From Pararhodobacter sp. (GTDB lineage Bacteria; Pseudomonadota; Alphaproteobacteria; Rhodobacterales; Rhodobacteraceae): 64,000 bases of DNA. Below the pieces are notes generated by a model. That model made no database searches. It saw only the letters and a program-made list of their open reading frames with translations, and was not told the DNA's origin. Of the stretch, positions 18,243 to 27,121 are shown one piece after another. The position numbers were made by a program, and so were the translations under genes. Location: contig JAFIEG010000004.1 of the NCBI GenBank assembly GCA_020832665.1, forward strand, positions 18,558 through 82,557. Direction: 5' to 3'. The first letter of the stretch is position 1. Each line of letters opens with the position of its first letter.

Positions 18243-20690
18243 ATGACCAGTTCGGAAGATGAAGAGAAACTGCGCCACTGGTGCGGCGGCCGGCGCGATC
18301 CCGAGCAGGACACCCCGTTTCTGGCTGCGCTTGACGAAGACCGCTGGGCCGAGGGCGATGCCGACAATTGGGATGCGTGCTGGTACACCGGCATGCCGCG
18401 CCCGGCGGCTTTCAGCCGTCGCCGCCCCGGCGCATGGGTCAACCATATCCCCGGCAACAATTGTCTGACCGTCAAGAGCGCACTGGCCCGCACGCTGGCA
18501 ATCGCGCGTGCCCGGCAGATCGCCGAAGCCGGCCCTGACAGCGACACGGCGCGGCGCGTCGATTTCGTTCCCGAGACCTTTCCGCTGCCCGAGGCTTATC
18601 ACAGTCTTCAGGCCGCCGCCGCCGCCGAGCCCGAGCAGCGCTGGATCCTCAAGCCGCGCAATTCATCCCGCGGGCGCGGAATCTCTATCCTGCCCGATGC
18701 AGCGCTCGCGCCCGTTGACCGGGCGTTCATGGTGCAGCGCTATCTCGACCGGCCCCACATGATCCGCGGCCATAAATATGTGCTGCGCTTCTATGTGGTC
18801 TTCACCTCGGTGGAACCGCTGCGCGTCTATCTCTACGAAGAGGGTTTTGCCAAGCTCGCCTCACACCCCTATGCACCCGACGACATTACCGATCTCTACA
18901 GCCACCTGACAAATCCGGACGTGAACGCGACCAATACCGAGAGCGAATCGCCCGTCATCTTCATCCCCATGCGCGATTATCGCCCCTGGTTACGCGAGCA
19001 GGGCCATGACGATGCGGCGCTGTTCGAGCGCTTGCATGATCTGGTGCGCATCTCCACTGTCTCGGCGCGCGAATACATGCGCCGGCGCAGCGCGACGCTG
19101 AATGCCGACACGCGGCGGTGTTTCGAACTGATCGGGCTTGACGTCATGGTGGATGCCGAGCTCAAGCCGTGGATTCTGGAATGCAATCTCAGCCCGTCGC
19201 TCGATGTCTGCGCCGCGCCGAAGGATGGCGGCACCGCCGAGGCCGAGATCAAACCCCGGATGGTGCGCGAACTGGTCGACATGATGGGCCTCAACCGCGA
19301 TGCGTCGGGAGATGACGCCTTTGCCGACCCGGCCGAACGCATCGTTGCCGAGACCCGCGAGGAACTCTCTCGCGCCGGCGGTTGGCAGCCGCTTGCGCCG
19401 ACGCCGACGCCCGAGGATTACCTGCCCTTCCTGCCGCTGCCGCGCGCGGCGGATATGGTTGCGGCGGATGCGCTGGCGGGCCGCGAGGTGCCCCGCCCGG
19501 TGCTTGCGCCCCACCGGGTGGAAGAGATCATCGACGACGACACCTTGTGGCTTCATTGCCGCCAGGACGGCAAGATGTATCGGCTCAACGATGCGGCGGC
19601 CTGGATCTGGCTTCAGGCCGTGCGCGGGGTCAACCCCGACGCGATCGCCGCAGAAATGGCCAGTCGCAGCCGCAGAACCGATGCCGCCGGCCAATGGGAA
19701 GTGCGCCGCCTTGTATGGGACCAGCTGGCCGACTGGGTGGAACTGGCGCTGCTGCGCAAGACCGGCCCAGCCGGCGTTCCATCCGCACCGGACAGCTTCG
19801 GCACCGACAGGCGCAGCTACATTCTGCGGCAAGCGCCCGCAGCCGCGCCGGTGCTTTTGCGCGCGGGCACGGCGCGTATCCGCGTTGATCCGGGCGATGC
19901 GCTGGCAGCGGCGCGACTGACTTCCGTCTTCGCCCAGGATGGCAGCGCCGAGCAGGCAATTGATGCCCATGACGAAATCTCGATCCTGCGCCGGACTGGC
20001 GGCTATGTGCTGGCCCGTGGCGGAGAGATCGTCGTGCAACGGGCCAGTCTGGCCGGGCTGGCCCCCGAAATGCGCGAGCAGTTGTTCGACAGGGCACTGG
20101 CCGCCGACCCTGCCATGCCCATCGGTCTTGCGGTGGCGGTGCTGTGCCTGCGCGGCACCGGAACCGGCGGGCGGCGACGGGTCGTGCTGGTCGCCGGTCA
20201 CGCCCAGGATGCCTTTGTCGATCCGGCGGCATATGCGCTGGCCAAGGCGTTGGATGCGGATATGAGCTGGGGCGCGGCGATCTCGCTCGACGGAACCGGG
20301 GCGGCAATGGCGCTCGGTCTGCCGGTGGCGATGGCCGAGGGGACGGAACCTGCCGCCTCGGATCCGACGATGCGTTCGCGGCGCGATCTTTGGCACCCCG
20401 GGCGGCGCGGTCATCTGCTAGCGCCTGCCGATGGGCTGGCCGGCGCAGAAATCAATATCTGCGGGCTTGTCCTGTGCCGGCAGGATGCTGCCGGGCAGGA
20501 TGGCGCGATACCGGCCATGGAGGCGATTGGCACCCTGGTTTCGGCGCTGCGCCGCGCCCCGGGCATGGCGATGCCCGATGATCTGGTTCAGGCGCTATAT
20601 GATGCGTTCGCTGACCGGCCTCGTTGGGCGCTGAATGAAGCAACGGTCGCCCCGATCGCCGCGCGGATTGGTGAAGCGGTAACCTTGTGA
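18243..20690 (+). CDS. Tubulin-tyrosine-ligase-like ATP-grasp / PqqD / degenerate HprK-like fusion protein
   Basis: 815 residues from ATG 18243, which has AGGAG 6 bases upstream. Domain 1 (about 60-350) is a TTL-type ATP-grasp: WILKPRNSSRGRGIS at 134-148 (nucleotide-binding Lys/Arg), VQRYLDRP at 164-171, GHKYVLRFYVVFTS at 176-189, YSHLTN at 219-224, and the metal-binding LKPWILECNLSPSLD at 307-321. Domain 2 (about 420-505) is PqqD-like: VEEIIDDDTLWLHCRQDGKMYRLNDAAAWIW (residues 426-456 overall), then a helical part. Domain 3 (about 520-815) follows the layout of the HPr-kinase-like proteins of RiPP clusters, but its P-loop position (VVLVAGHAQDAF) lacks GxGKST and looks inactive. TTL enzymes ligate amino acids to peptide or protein carboxyl ends, and PqqD domains bind peptide substrates. 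A peptide- or protein-tagging amidoligase is therefore likely, with unknown substrate. No precursor peptide is adjacent. Confidence 0.78.
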   Translation: MTSSEDEEKLRHWCGGRRDPEQDTPFLAALDEDRWAEGDADNWDACWYTGMPRPAAFSRRRPGAWVNHIPGNNCLTVKSALARTLAIARARQIAEAGPDSDTARRVDFVPETFPLPEAYHSLQAAAAAEPEQRWILKPRNSSRGRGISILPDAALAPVDRAFMVQRYLDRPHMIRGHKYVLRFYVVFTSVEPLRVYLYEEGFAKLASHPYAPDDITDLYSHLTNPDVNATNTESESPVIFIPMRDYRPWLREQGHDDAALFERLHDLVRISTVSAREYMRRRSATLNADTRRCFELIGLDVMVDAELKPWILECNLSPSLDVCAAPKDGGTAEAEIKPRMVRELVDMMGLNRDASGDDAFADPAERIVAETREELSRAGGWQPLAPTPTPEDYLPFLPLPRAADMVAADALAGREVPRPVLAPHRVEEIIDDDTLWLHCRQDGKMYRLNDAAAWIWLQAVRGVNPDAIAAEMASRSRRTDAAGQWEVRRLVWDQLADWVELALLRKTGPAGVPSAPDSFGTDRRSYILRQAPAAAPVLLRAGTARIRVDPGDALAAARLTSVFAQDGSAEQAIDAHDEISILRRTGGYVLARGGEIVVQRASLAGLAPEMREQLFDRALAADPAMPIGLAVAVLCLRGTGTGGRRRVVLVAGHAQDAFVDPAAYALAKALDADMSWGAAISLDGTGAAMALGLPVAMAEGTEPAASDPTMRSRRDLWHPGRRGHLLAPADGLAGAEINICGLVLCRQDAAGQDGAIPAMEAIGTLVSALRRAPGMAMPDDLVQALYDAFADRPRWALNEATVAPIAARIGEAVTL

Positions 20691-21046
20691 ACAGGCTGAA
20701 ACGGGTGGCGCGGTGCCCGCGCCGGTCGGAGCGACACCGACGCCACCCACTAGAATGAAGACACCAGCGCCGGTTTCCCCGATGCGGCGAGAGACGCGTG
20801 AATCCATGGATAATCCATGGCCTGGGCGAAAACGGCAACCCCGCTGCCGATAAACTTGTCGATGCCGTGGAACAGGAACATGCCGGCAAGGGCCGCGTGC
20901 TGGCCTGTGCTTGGCGCTGATCTCCAGGAATGCTGACCCGGCTCCGGCTGATGGGATTCGCCGTTTATTCCGGGCGCGTTGACACGGTTGTGACAGCAAC
21001 CCGGGCGGGACACACGAACCAATCGCAGCCGTATCCATCATAGGGG
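20691..21046. other. Intergenic region between TTL fusion and sigma locus
   Basis: 356 bases with no intact gene. A possible short DoxX-like remnant lies on the minus strand (separate entry). The right half should contain the sigma-factor promoter; GGTTG-TGACAG-CAACC forms a small dyad near 20984-21003. Confidence 0.4.
20750..20881 (-). pseudogene. Possible remnant of a DoxX-family membrane protein
   Basis: A 43-residue minus-strand segment reads MFLFHGIDKFIGSGVAVFAQ and onward to a stop. The FLFHGIDKFIG pattern is typical of a DoxX transmembrane helix. Upstream residues in the frame look non-membranous and nothing convincing continues downstream, so at most it is a decayed fragment. It could also be chance in high-GC DNA. 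Confidence 0.22.
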
Positions 21047-21620
21047 GTGGAAGATGCTCCTCTCGATACCGCGGGGGGCGCACATGACGGGGCAATGGAC
21101 GATGCCCTCTACCGCACGGCACTGCGCCTGTCGGGCGATCCGGCAATGGCCGAGGACCTGGTTCAGGAGGCAAGCCGGCGCGCCTACCGGACCTTTGCTG
21201 CCGGCGCCGAGCCAGACAATTTCAGGGCCTGGATTTTCCGAATCCTGACCAATCTGTGCATCGACCACGGCCGTCGGAAGGCCGCCGTGGCGAGCGGCCT
21301 GACAGTCTCGAACGAGGTCGAGCACCTGCCTGCAACCGGACAGGGACCAGCGCAGAGCTGCCAATGCACGGCTGGGGCGTGATCTGGTGAAGGCCGTGGC
21401 CGAACTGCCCGGTGAGTTGCGGCTTCTCGTTCAACTCGTGCTGATCGAGGGCTTGAGCAATCGCGAGGCCGCCGAGGCGGCCAATTGCCCCGAGGGCACC
21501 TTACGCTCGCGGCTCAGCCGGGCGCGCGGGCTCTTGCGGGCAAGCCTCGACAAGCACGCGACCGATGCCGGATCGGACCGGGTGGTGCCCTTCCCCGAAC
21601 GCCGGGAGCAACGCCGATGA
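21047..21620 (+). pseudogene. ECF sigma factor, disrupted by an apparent +1 frameshift
   Basis: The first part encodes sigma region 2: LYRTALRLSGDPAMAEDLVQEA and AEPDNFRAWIFRILTNLCIDHGRR. The second part, in another frame, encodes region 4: LPGELRLLVQLVLIEGLSNREAAEAANCPEGTLRSRLSRARGLL (residues in two overlapping segments). The frames join if one G is removed from GGG at 21344-21346; the merged protein would then be 190 residues, a normal ECF length, with linker RRAANARLGRDLVKAVAELPG. Start choice is uncertain (GTG 21047 or ATG 21095). The region-4 part overlaps the anti-sigma ATG as ATGA. It is either a sequencing error or a genuinely broken gene. A programmed shift is unlikely because GGGACC is not a slippery site. 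Confidence 0.75.
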
Positions 21621-22304
21621 CCTGCAAGACCCTGACCCCAAAACCCCTCGCGGCCTGGATCGACGGTGCGCTTTCGGCCGAACAGGCGCGCGACGTCGCC
21701 TGCCATGTCGCCACCTGTCCCTTCTGCCACGAGGAAGCCGGGCAGTTGTGCGCGCAGACCGATGCGCTTCGTCAGGCGCTGGGGCGCGACAAGGCGTCGG
21801 CGCATCTGTGGGCGCGCATCTCGGTGCGGCTGGCGGCCGAGCCGGCGCGGCCCGCGCGCGCGCTGGCGCTGTGGGCCCGGCTGCGGCGCCCGGCGTTGAC
21901 CGCGGTATTGGCGGCCATGCTGGTTGCCGGGCTGGTAATCGTGCAGCACGGGCCCGGTTCGGGGTCGCCGCCGGGGGTGGCGCTGCAGGCACTCGCGGTC
22001 GAGACGGCGCAGGACTACACGACCTTCCGCCTCAGCCAGCGCGGGTTCGACGTGCCCAGCGACGACCCGACCGAAACGCTGCTATGGCTGGGCACCCGGA
22101 TCAACGGCGCGCTGCCCAAAGGAGTGCGTGAACAAGCGACGCCCCCCGGCACAGGGAGGCGCCGGCGTGACGCTGGCGCTTTCGAGGCAGGGCCTGATGT
22201 GCCACACCCGCAACGGCATGATCGCGCTGGGGCGGGCGCCGCCCGCACCGGTCAGTTCGGCGTGGTGCCCGGGGCCGGCAGCGCACGGTGGGCACGCAGG
22301 TTGA
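21617..22304 (+). pseudogene. Zinc-finger anti-sigma factor, apparent +1 frameshift near the C-terminus
   Basis: The start ATG 21617 overlaps the sigma-factor stop. The N-terminal zinc-binding anti-sigma motif is H-3x-C-2x-C (ACHVATCPFCHEEAG), followed by one transmembrane helix (ALTAVLAAMLVAGLVIV) and a short periplasmic part. The frame then runs on into unlikely Arg/Pro-rich sequence antisense to the TRAP permease. Removing one C from the C6 run at 22142-22147 gives a sensible ending (GGAGVTLALSRQGLMCHTRN and so on) that stops at 22304, for 228 residues in total. It probably sequesters the adjacent ECF sigma. Its 3' end overlaps the convergent TRAP gene by about 50 bases. Confidence 0.7.
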
Positions 22305-24243
22305 GCGCCATGGCCAGAAGGGTCAGGGCAAGCCCGGCGATGTTCGTTTCCCATCCCGGGGTGATGAGAAGGAAGGCGCCGGCGAATGCCATCAGCCGCT
22401 GCGTCAGTGTCAGCCTTGTTGCGAAATGGTTGATCGTCGCGGTGGCCAGCGCCAGCACCCCCACCGCCTTGACCAGTGCAACCAGAATGATCTCTCCCGC
22501 AGTGCCCTCCATCAGCAATTGCGGCGAATAGACGAACATGAAGGGGATGGTGAAGGCCACCCAGCCCAGCTTCATCGTGTCGGCCACCGCGCGGGTCCAT
22601 CGGATCTCGGCGATGGCGGCGGCGGCGTAGATGGCGGTGCACACGGGCGGCGTTATAGTTGCCAGGATGGCGAAGTAGAAGGCGAAGAGATGCGCGTGCA
22701 GCGCCGGCACGTCGAGCGCGATGAGCGCCGGTGCGGCCAGCGAGGCTGACAGCACATAGGCCGCCGTCGTCGGCATCCCCATGCCCAGGATAATGCAGGC
22801 CAGCATCGCCATGATCAGCACCAGAAACAGCGACTGCCCGCCGAAGGAGACCATCATGTCGGTGAACTTCACGCCGATGCCGGTGGCCGAGATCATAGAC
22901 ACGATGATCTGCGCCACGAAGGCCAGCACCGCCATCATGGACAGGCTGACGCCCGCCTTGCGCAGGATTTCAAGGAAGATGAGGAACTTTTCCTTCAGCC
23001 CGAATTCCCAGTTGAAGAAGAAGAACACGATCAGCGTGGCCAGCACCGCCTGTGAGCCGGCATAGGCGATGGAATAGCCCGAGAGCAGGAAATAGATCAT
23101 CAGCCCGATGGGCAGGATGAGCTGCAGGAAGAACATGATGGTGAAGGTGGTGCGGGCCGAGGGGATGCGCTCGGCCGGCACCGGGGCGATGCCCTCCTTG
23201 CGCGCGGAAAGGTGGATCACCCAGAAATTGCCCAGATAGAACAGGATCGCGGGGATGATCGCGGCCACGACGATGGTCAGATAGGGAATGCCCACGATCT
23301 CGGCCATCACGAAGGCCCCTGCCCCCATGATCGGCGGCATCAGCTGCCCGCCGGTCGAGGCTGTGGCCTCGACCCCCACGGCGAATTCGCGCCGGTAGCC
23401 GAGGCTGCGCATCATCGGGATGGTCAGCGAGCCGGTGGCGGCGGCATTGGCCATGCCCGAGCCCGAGATCGTGCCCATAAGGCTGGACCCGACGGTGGCA
23501 ACCTTGGCCGCCCCGCCCACCTGCCGGCCGGCGATGACCAGCGCCGCGTTCATGAAGGCCCGGCCGCCGCCGGTGCCCATCACGATGAGTCCGAAAAGGA
23601 TGAAGATCGAGATCACCGTGGCCGACAGCCCCGGCAGCATCCCCCACAGCCCGCTATCGGCCATGAAAAGGCGGCTGGCCATGCGCTCGGGCGAAAACCC
23701 GGCGTGACCCCAGGTACCGGGGATGAGGTGGCCAAGCATGGCATAGGCCAGTGCGGCCCCGGCCAGAATCACCAGCGACCAGCCCAGCACTCGGCGGCAG
23801 GCCTCGAGAAACACGCCCACGGCCATCACCGTCAGCACCATGTGGTGGGTATCGGGAAAGAGCCGGGCGCGGAACATGTCCTGCCAGTTCAGCAGCACAT
23901 AGCCCATCGGCAGGATGGCGCAGGCGATCAGCAGCCAGTCATACCAGGGCAGCGTGTTGCGCCCGCGCGCCGATCCGGGGCGAAGCGAGAAGAAGGCGAT
24001 CGCCAGCACGACCCCGAAAAGACCATGCGTGGCACGCTGCTGCATATGCGGCAGGTTGCCGAAATAGGCCGTGTAGAGATGAAAGGACGAAAACGCCACC
24101 GCCACCCCGGCAAACAGCCAGCCCTGCCAGCCCATGAGGGTGCGGTCGGTGCGCCCTTCCTCGTCGATCGAGGTATCGACCACGGGCTTTCGGTCGCCCT
24201 CGGGTTCGTGCGGATCGGCTGCGTTCTGGCTCATCTGACGCAT
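22252..24243 (-). CDS. TRAP transporter fused permease (TAXI type, 4TM/12TM)
   Basis: 663 residues, very hydrophobic. A small DctQ-like part is fused to the large DctM-like permease, as is usual for TAXI-TRAP systems. Recognisable segments include GLSATVISIFILFGLIVMGTG, SGSGMANAAATGSLTIPMM, GGQLMPPIMGAGAFVMAEIVG and GMGMPTTAAYVLSASLAAPAL. It forms the inner-membrane sodium-coupled channel for an organic acid (often glutamate or other dicarboxylate-like compounds) delivered by the TAXI binding protein encoded upstream. A 106-base gap with a hairpin separates the two genes. Its 3' end overlaps the convergent anti-sigma locus. Confidence 0.93.
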   Translation of the reverse strand: MRQMSQNAADPHEPEGDRKPVVDTSIDEEGRTDRTLMGWQGWLFAGVAVAFSSFHLYTAYFGNLPHMQQRATHGLFGVVLAIAFFSLRPGSARGRNTLPWYDWLLIACAILPMGYVLLNWQDMFRARLFPDTHHMVLTVMAVGVFLEACRRVLGWSLVILAGAALAYAMLGHLIPGTWGHAGFSPERMASRLFMADSGLWGMLPGLSATVISIFILFGLIVMGTGGGRAFMNAALVIAGRQVGGAAKVATVGSSLMGTISGSGMANAAATGSLTIPMMRSLGYRREFAVGVEATASTGGQLMPPIMGAGAFVMAEIVGIPYLTIVVAAIIPAILFYLGNFWVIHLSARKEGIAPVPAERIPSARTTFTIMFFLQLILPIGLMIYFLLSGYSIAYAGSQAVLATLIVFFFFNWEFGLKEKFLIFLEILRKAGVSLSMMAVLAFVAQIIVSMISATGIGVKFTDMMVSFGGQSLFLVLIMAMLACIILGMGMPTTAAYVLSASLAAPALIALDVPALHAHLFAFYFAILATITPPVCTAIYAAAAIAEIRWTRAVADTMKLGWVAFTIPFMFVYSPQLLMEGTAGEIILVALVKAVGVLALATATINHFATRLTLTQRLMAFAGAFLLITPGWETNIAGLALTLLAMALNLRAHRALPAPGTTPN

Positions 24244-24268
24244 CCCCGTTGCGGCAGCAAGGGGCGGC

Positions 24269-24287
24269 CGCCCGGTTCGACCGGGCG
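24269..24287 (-). promoter_or_regulatory. Stem-loop between TAXI binding-protein and permease genes
   Basis: Perfect 8-bp stem CGCCCGGT / ACCGGGCG with a TCG loop. Such hairpins in solute-binding-protein operons usually stabilise the upstream mRNA or attenuate readthrough, giving more binding protein than permease. That role is inferred from position. Confidence 0.45.
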
Positions 24288-24349
24288 TGCCGCATCATTG
24301 GCCGGGGCGCCCGGGCCGCACCCGGACGCACAGGCCGGCTTCGGGGTTC

Positions 24350-25351
24350 TCAGCCCTCGTATTCCGGCGGAATGACGCTTTCGGGCACATCGATGCCCTG
24401 CTCGACCAGGTAACGCACCACGCCTGCATGAAGCGGGATGGTCGAGGACAGCGTCAGCTCGGTGAAATCGGGCGGGTTGCCGCCCGGATAGATCGCCGCC
24501 ATTTCCTCGCCCGAGCCGAAGGTGGCCTGCGCCAGATCATAGGCCATCTGTTCGGTGATCGAATCCGCCCTCGCGAAATAGCCATAGGCCAGCCCCTTGG
24601 CGATTACCGGCTCAGGCTGGTTGGCATAGACACCGGCGGGCACCTCGAAGGTCAGCGCCAGGCCTGACTCCTCGATCATCGCGGCCTGTTCGGGGCTGAA
24701 ACCGACCATGGTGATGTCGATCGTGGCCTGCAGTTCCTCGATCAGCGAATCGGGCTGGTCGATGGCACCCGAGGTCTTGAAGAAGCCGTCGATCCGGCGA
24801 TCACGGAAGAAATCGGCAGCGTCGGACATGCCGGCAAGCTGCCAGTCGGGCTCGATCCCCAGCTGCTCGAACAGGGCCAGCGTCACCGCCTCGGTGGCCG
24901 TGCCGAGGCCGCCGGGATTGATGCGCATGCCGGCGAGATCGTCAACCGACTCTATGCCGCTATCGGCATGCACCGCCAGCACATTGGGGGTTGCCGACAG
25001 GATGGCGATGGCGCGCAGACTTTCATTGCCGCGCCCTTCCCAATCGCCGGTGCCTTCCATCATAGCGGGCAGGGCGAGGTAGTTGGCGATCCCCATCTCG
25101 GCCTGTCCGGCATGGACCATGGCCTGGCTGTCGGCCGCGCCCCCGGTTTCGATCACCGAAACGTTCATCTCGTCGGACACGCGGTTCGCCATGGTGGCGA
25201 GGCTGGCATAGAAGCTGTACCAGCCCGAGGATGACGAGGTGGTGGCGAAGCCGATCTGCTGCTGCGCCGCGGCCGGGGCGGCGGCCGTCAGGGCCAGCGC
25301 GCTGCCGGCGAGAAGGGCGCGCAGCCCATGCCCGTTTGCAAGCTGTTTCAT
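24350..25351 (-). CDS. TAXI-family TRAP solute-binding protein
   Basis: 333 residues with a Sec signal peptide (RALLAGSALALTAAAPAAAQ). The mature part starts QQIGFATTSSSSGWYSFYASL, characteristic of TAXI-type periplasmic binding proteins, and later has GMRINPGGLGTATEAVTLALFEQLG. It captures the ligand for the fused permease encoded downstream. The start at 25351 is supported by AGGAGAGACATC before the ATG. The upstream GntR stop overlaps this start (ATGA), so regulator, binding protein and permease form one operon. Confidence 0.92.
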   Translation of the reverse strand: MKQLANGHGLRALLAGSALALTAAAPAAAQQQIGFATTSSSSGWYSFYASLATMANRVSDEMNVSVIETGGAADSQAMVHAGQAEMGIANYLALPAMMEGTGDWEGRGNESLRAIAILSATPNVLAVHADSGIESVDDLAGMRINPGGLGTATEAVTLALFEQLGIEPDWQLAGMSDAADFFRDRRIDGFFKTSGAIDQPDSLIEELQATIDITMVGFSPEQAAMIEESGLALTFEVPAGVYANQPEPVIAKGLAYGYFARADSITEQMAYDLAQATFGSGEEMAAIYPGGNPPDFTELTLSSTIPLHAGVVRYLVEQGIDVPESVIPPEYEG

Positions 25352-26208
25352 GATGTCTCTCCTGTTGGGTTGGTTTCCTTGCTGTCGGACAGCCCGGTTT
25401 GCCCCGGCCGGGGCGAGGCTGCATCCGCCCCTTCGGGCGGGGCGCTTCCGGCCGGGTCGCTGCTTGCGACGGTGGCCAGAAGTCGTTCGGCGGTCTCGAT
25501 GTAATGGCGACGGATGATCGCCTCGGTCTGCGTGGCGGGCCCGCCCAGTGCGGCCAGAACCTCGTGGTGGCGGGTATGGATGTCGTCGCGCCCGTAAAAG
25601 GCACCGGCCACCTGTCCAAAGGCCATCTGCAATGGCCCGTTCGCGCTTTCCCAGGCGCGCAGCATCAGCGGCTGGCCGCTGGCGAGCATGATCTCGCGGT
25701 GCCAGGCGGTGTCGAGGCGGGCAACCGTCAGCCAGTCGCCACCCTGCGCCGCCGCCGCCATGGCATCGAGATGCTGCGCCATCCGGGTCTGGACGGCGTT
25801 TTCCAGAGAAGCGGGCAGGAGCGCGGCGGCATAGCCCTCGATCAGGCCGCGCAAGGCATAGAGTTGGTAAAGTTCGGCGGGGCTGTATTCGGCCACCCGG
25901 CTACCGCGCCAGAAATCCGAGCGCACCAGGCCCTCGCTTTCCAGCCGGCGGATCGCCTCGCGCAGCGGCGCGCGCGAGGAACCGAAGCGCGCGCTCAACT
26001 CGGCCTCGCGCAGCCTCGTGCCCGGCGCGATCCCGCCGGTCAGGATATTGTCCCGCAATATCCGGTGGATGCGCCCCTGGCGCGTTTCGTCCGCGCCCGG
26101 GTCGATACCCGCCAGGGCTGCCTTGCCCGACGATGTGCCCTCTCCGGCCGCTGTGGGCTGCCGCCCCCCTGCCCCGGTTGATCCGTGCGAAGGATCTGCA
26201 CCCGGCAT
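25348..26208 (-). CDS. GntR-family regulator, FadR/FCD subfamily
   Basis: 286 residues. A GntR winged helix lies at about 45-105 (ILTGGIAPGTRLREAELSARF, then SRAPLREAIRRLESEGLV), followed by an all-helical FCD effector domain with potential metal-binding His residues (DTAWHREIMLASG, DDIHTRHHEVLAAL and IIRRHYIE). The first 40 residues are Pro/Gly/Ala-rich, so the true start may be further in. It is the first gene of the TAXI-TRAP operon and faces the divergent tct operon. A canonical GntR palindrome lies in the shared upstream region, so it may control both transporters in response to their substrate. Confidence 0.9.
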   Translation of the reverse strand: MPGADPSHGSTGAGGRQPTAAGEGTSSGKAALAGIDPGADETRQGRIHRILRDNILTGGIAPGTRLREAELSARFGSSRAPLREAIRRLESEGLVRSDFWRGSRVAEYSPAELYQLYALRGLIEGYAAALLPASLENAVQTRMAQHLDAMAAAAQGGDWLTVARLDTAWHREIMLASGQPLMLRAWESANGPLQMAFGQVAGAFYGRDDIHTRHHEVLAALGGPATQTEAIIRRHYIETAERLLATVASSDPAGSAPPEGADAASPRPGQTGLSDSKETNPTGETS

Positions 26209-26665
26209 TAGACGCGCTCCCTTTATTGCCAGCCGAGTTCTGCCGGCCCTGATTTCCAGGCACCCGTCACGGGGACGGCGCTGGTTTTGTCGATTGTCGA
26301 CAAGACTGGGCCGAATCGCCGGGCTCGGTCAACCCCAAAGCAGGCTTTGCCGGATTCCGGCGCGCCTTTGGCACGACGCCGAATGTGAAACAAGCGCCCG
26401 CAAAGTGCGTTTCCGCCTGCTCACTCGCTCGTCCCGTCACACCGCAGCCGTGCTTCCGGCGCGACGCGGGCACAGCCCGTGGCGGCCGCATGGGCAAGCA
26501 GGCAGGCCAGGGTACCGGGATCGATCGAACGGGCCTGGAATCATGCGCCTGCCGCACCGTCCGGCGGGTGCAAGTCAAAAAAGGTTGAAAGCCAAAGCCG
26601 CCCGGTGCAGGTTCAGAGAAAGATCAATAAGCGACATCGAAGTGTCGCAAACAACAGGAAGGCAC
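26209..26665. other. Divergent regulatory region between GntR/TAXI and tct operons
   Basis: 457 bases without a gene. It contains the GntR-type operator at 26285-26303 and the ribosome binding site AGGAAGGCAC of tctB. Open frames passing through it upstream of tctB have no credible start. Confidence 0.5.
26285..26303. promoter_or_regulatory. Probable GntR (FCD) operator
   Basis: TTGTCGACAA at 26294-26303 is a perfect 10-bp palindrome of the TNGT-n-ACNA type bound by FadR-subfamily GntR proteins, and a second half-site TTTTGTCGA directly precedes it. It lies 77 bases upstream of the GntR start and about 360 bases upstream of tctB. Confidence 0.6.
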
Positions 26666-27118
26666 ATGCCGAGATCAGATTTCTGGTCAGGGCTGGCGGT
26701 GGCCGCTTTCGGCCTGCTGGCACTGCTTTGGATGATTCCGAATTACGCCGGATCGAATCCGTTTGCGCAGATGCCCCCTGGCCTGGTACCCAGCATTGCC
26801 GCCTGGATCATGATCATCTGCGGCGTCATCGTGGCGCTGGGCGGTGTGATCGGCATGCTGCGCGACGGCCTGTTGCCGTTCACCCGCGCCATCAACTGGG
26901 CCGGCATCGGCTGGGCCTTGTGGCCCTTCCTTTATGTCGCGGTCGCCATCTGGTTCATGACCTTCATCAAGATCACCTGGTTCGGCGCCTTCCTGATTGG
27001 CGGCATGCTGATCTTGCTGGGCGAACGGCGGTGGTATGTGATCCTTGGCTGTTCGGTGGTGCCGGTGGTGCTGCTCTACATCCTGTCGGTGTACATGATG
27101 CGTATCGGGGTGGTGTAG
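26666..27118 (+). CDS. tctB: Tripartite tricarboxylate transporter small subunit TctB
   Basis: 150 residues with four predicted helices (for example SGLAVAAFGLLALLWMI, WIMIICGVIVALGGVIGML and ALWPFLYVAVAIWFMTFI), typical TctB length and topology. ATG 26666 is chosen because CAGGAAGGCAC provides a well-placed ribosome binding site; longer upstream frames are spurious. TctB is the small inner-membrane subunit of the citrate/tricarboxylate-type transporter. It is first in the order tctB-tctA-tctC-tctC, with tctA 3 bases downstream. Confidence 0.88.
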   Translation: MPRSDFWSGLAVAAFGLLALLWMIPNYAGSNPFAQMPPGLVPSIAAWIMIICGVIVALGGVIGMLRDGLLPFTRAINWAGIGWALWPFLYVAVAIWFMTFIKITWFGAFLIGGMLILLGERRWYVILGCSVVPVVLLYILSVYMMRIGVV

Positions 27119-27121
27119 GGC

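Noticed and set aside
18990..20414. 474-codon minus-strand frame
   Set aside because: Antisense to the TTL-PqqD fusion; composition is typical of a shadow frame and there is no ribosome site.
21344..21346. Programmed ribosomal frameshift in the sigma factor
   Set aside because: There is no slippery heptamer or downstream structure, and a second similar defect in the anti-sigma gene points to error or decay.
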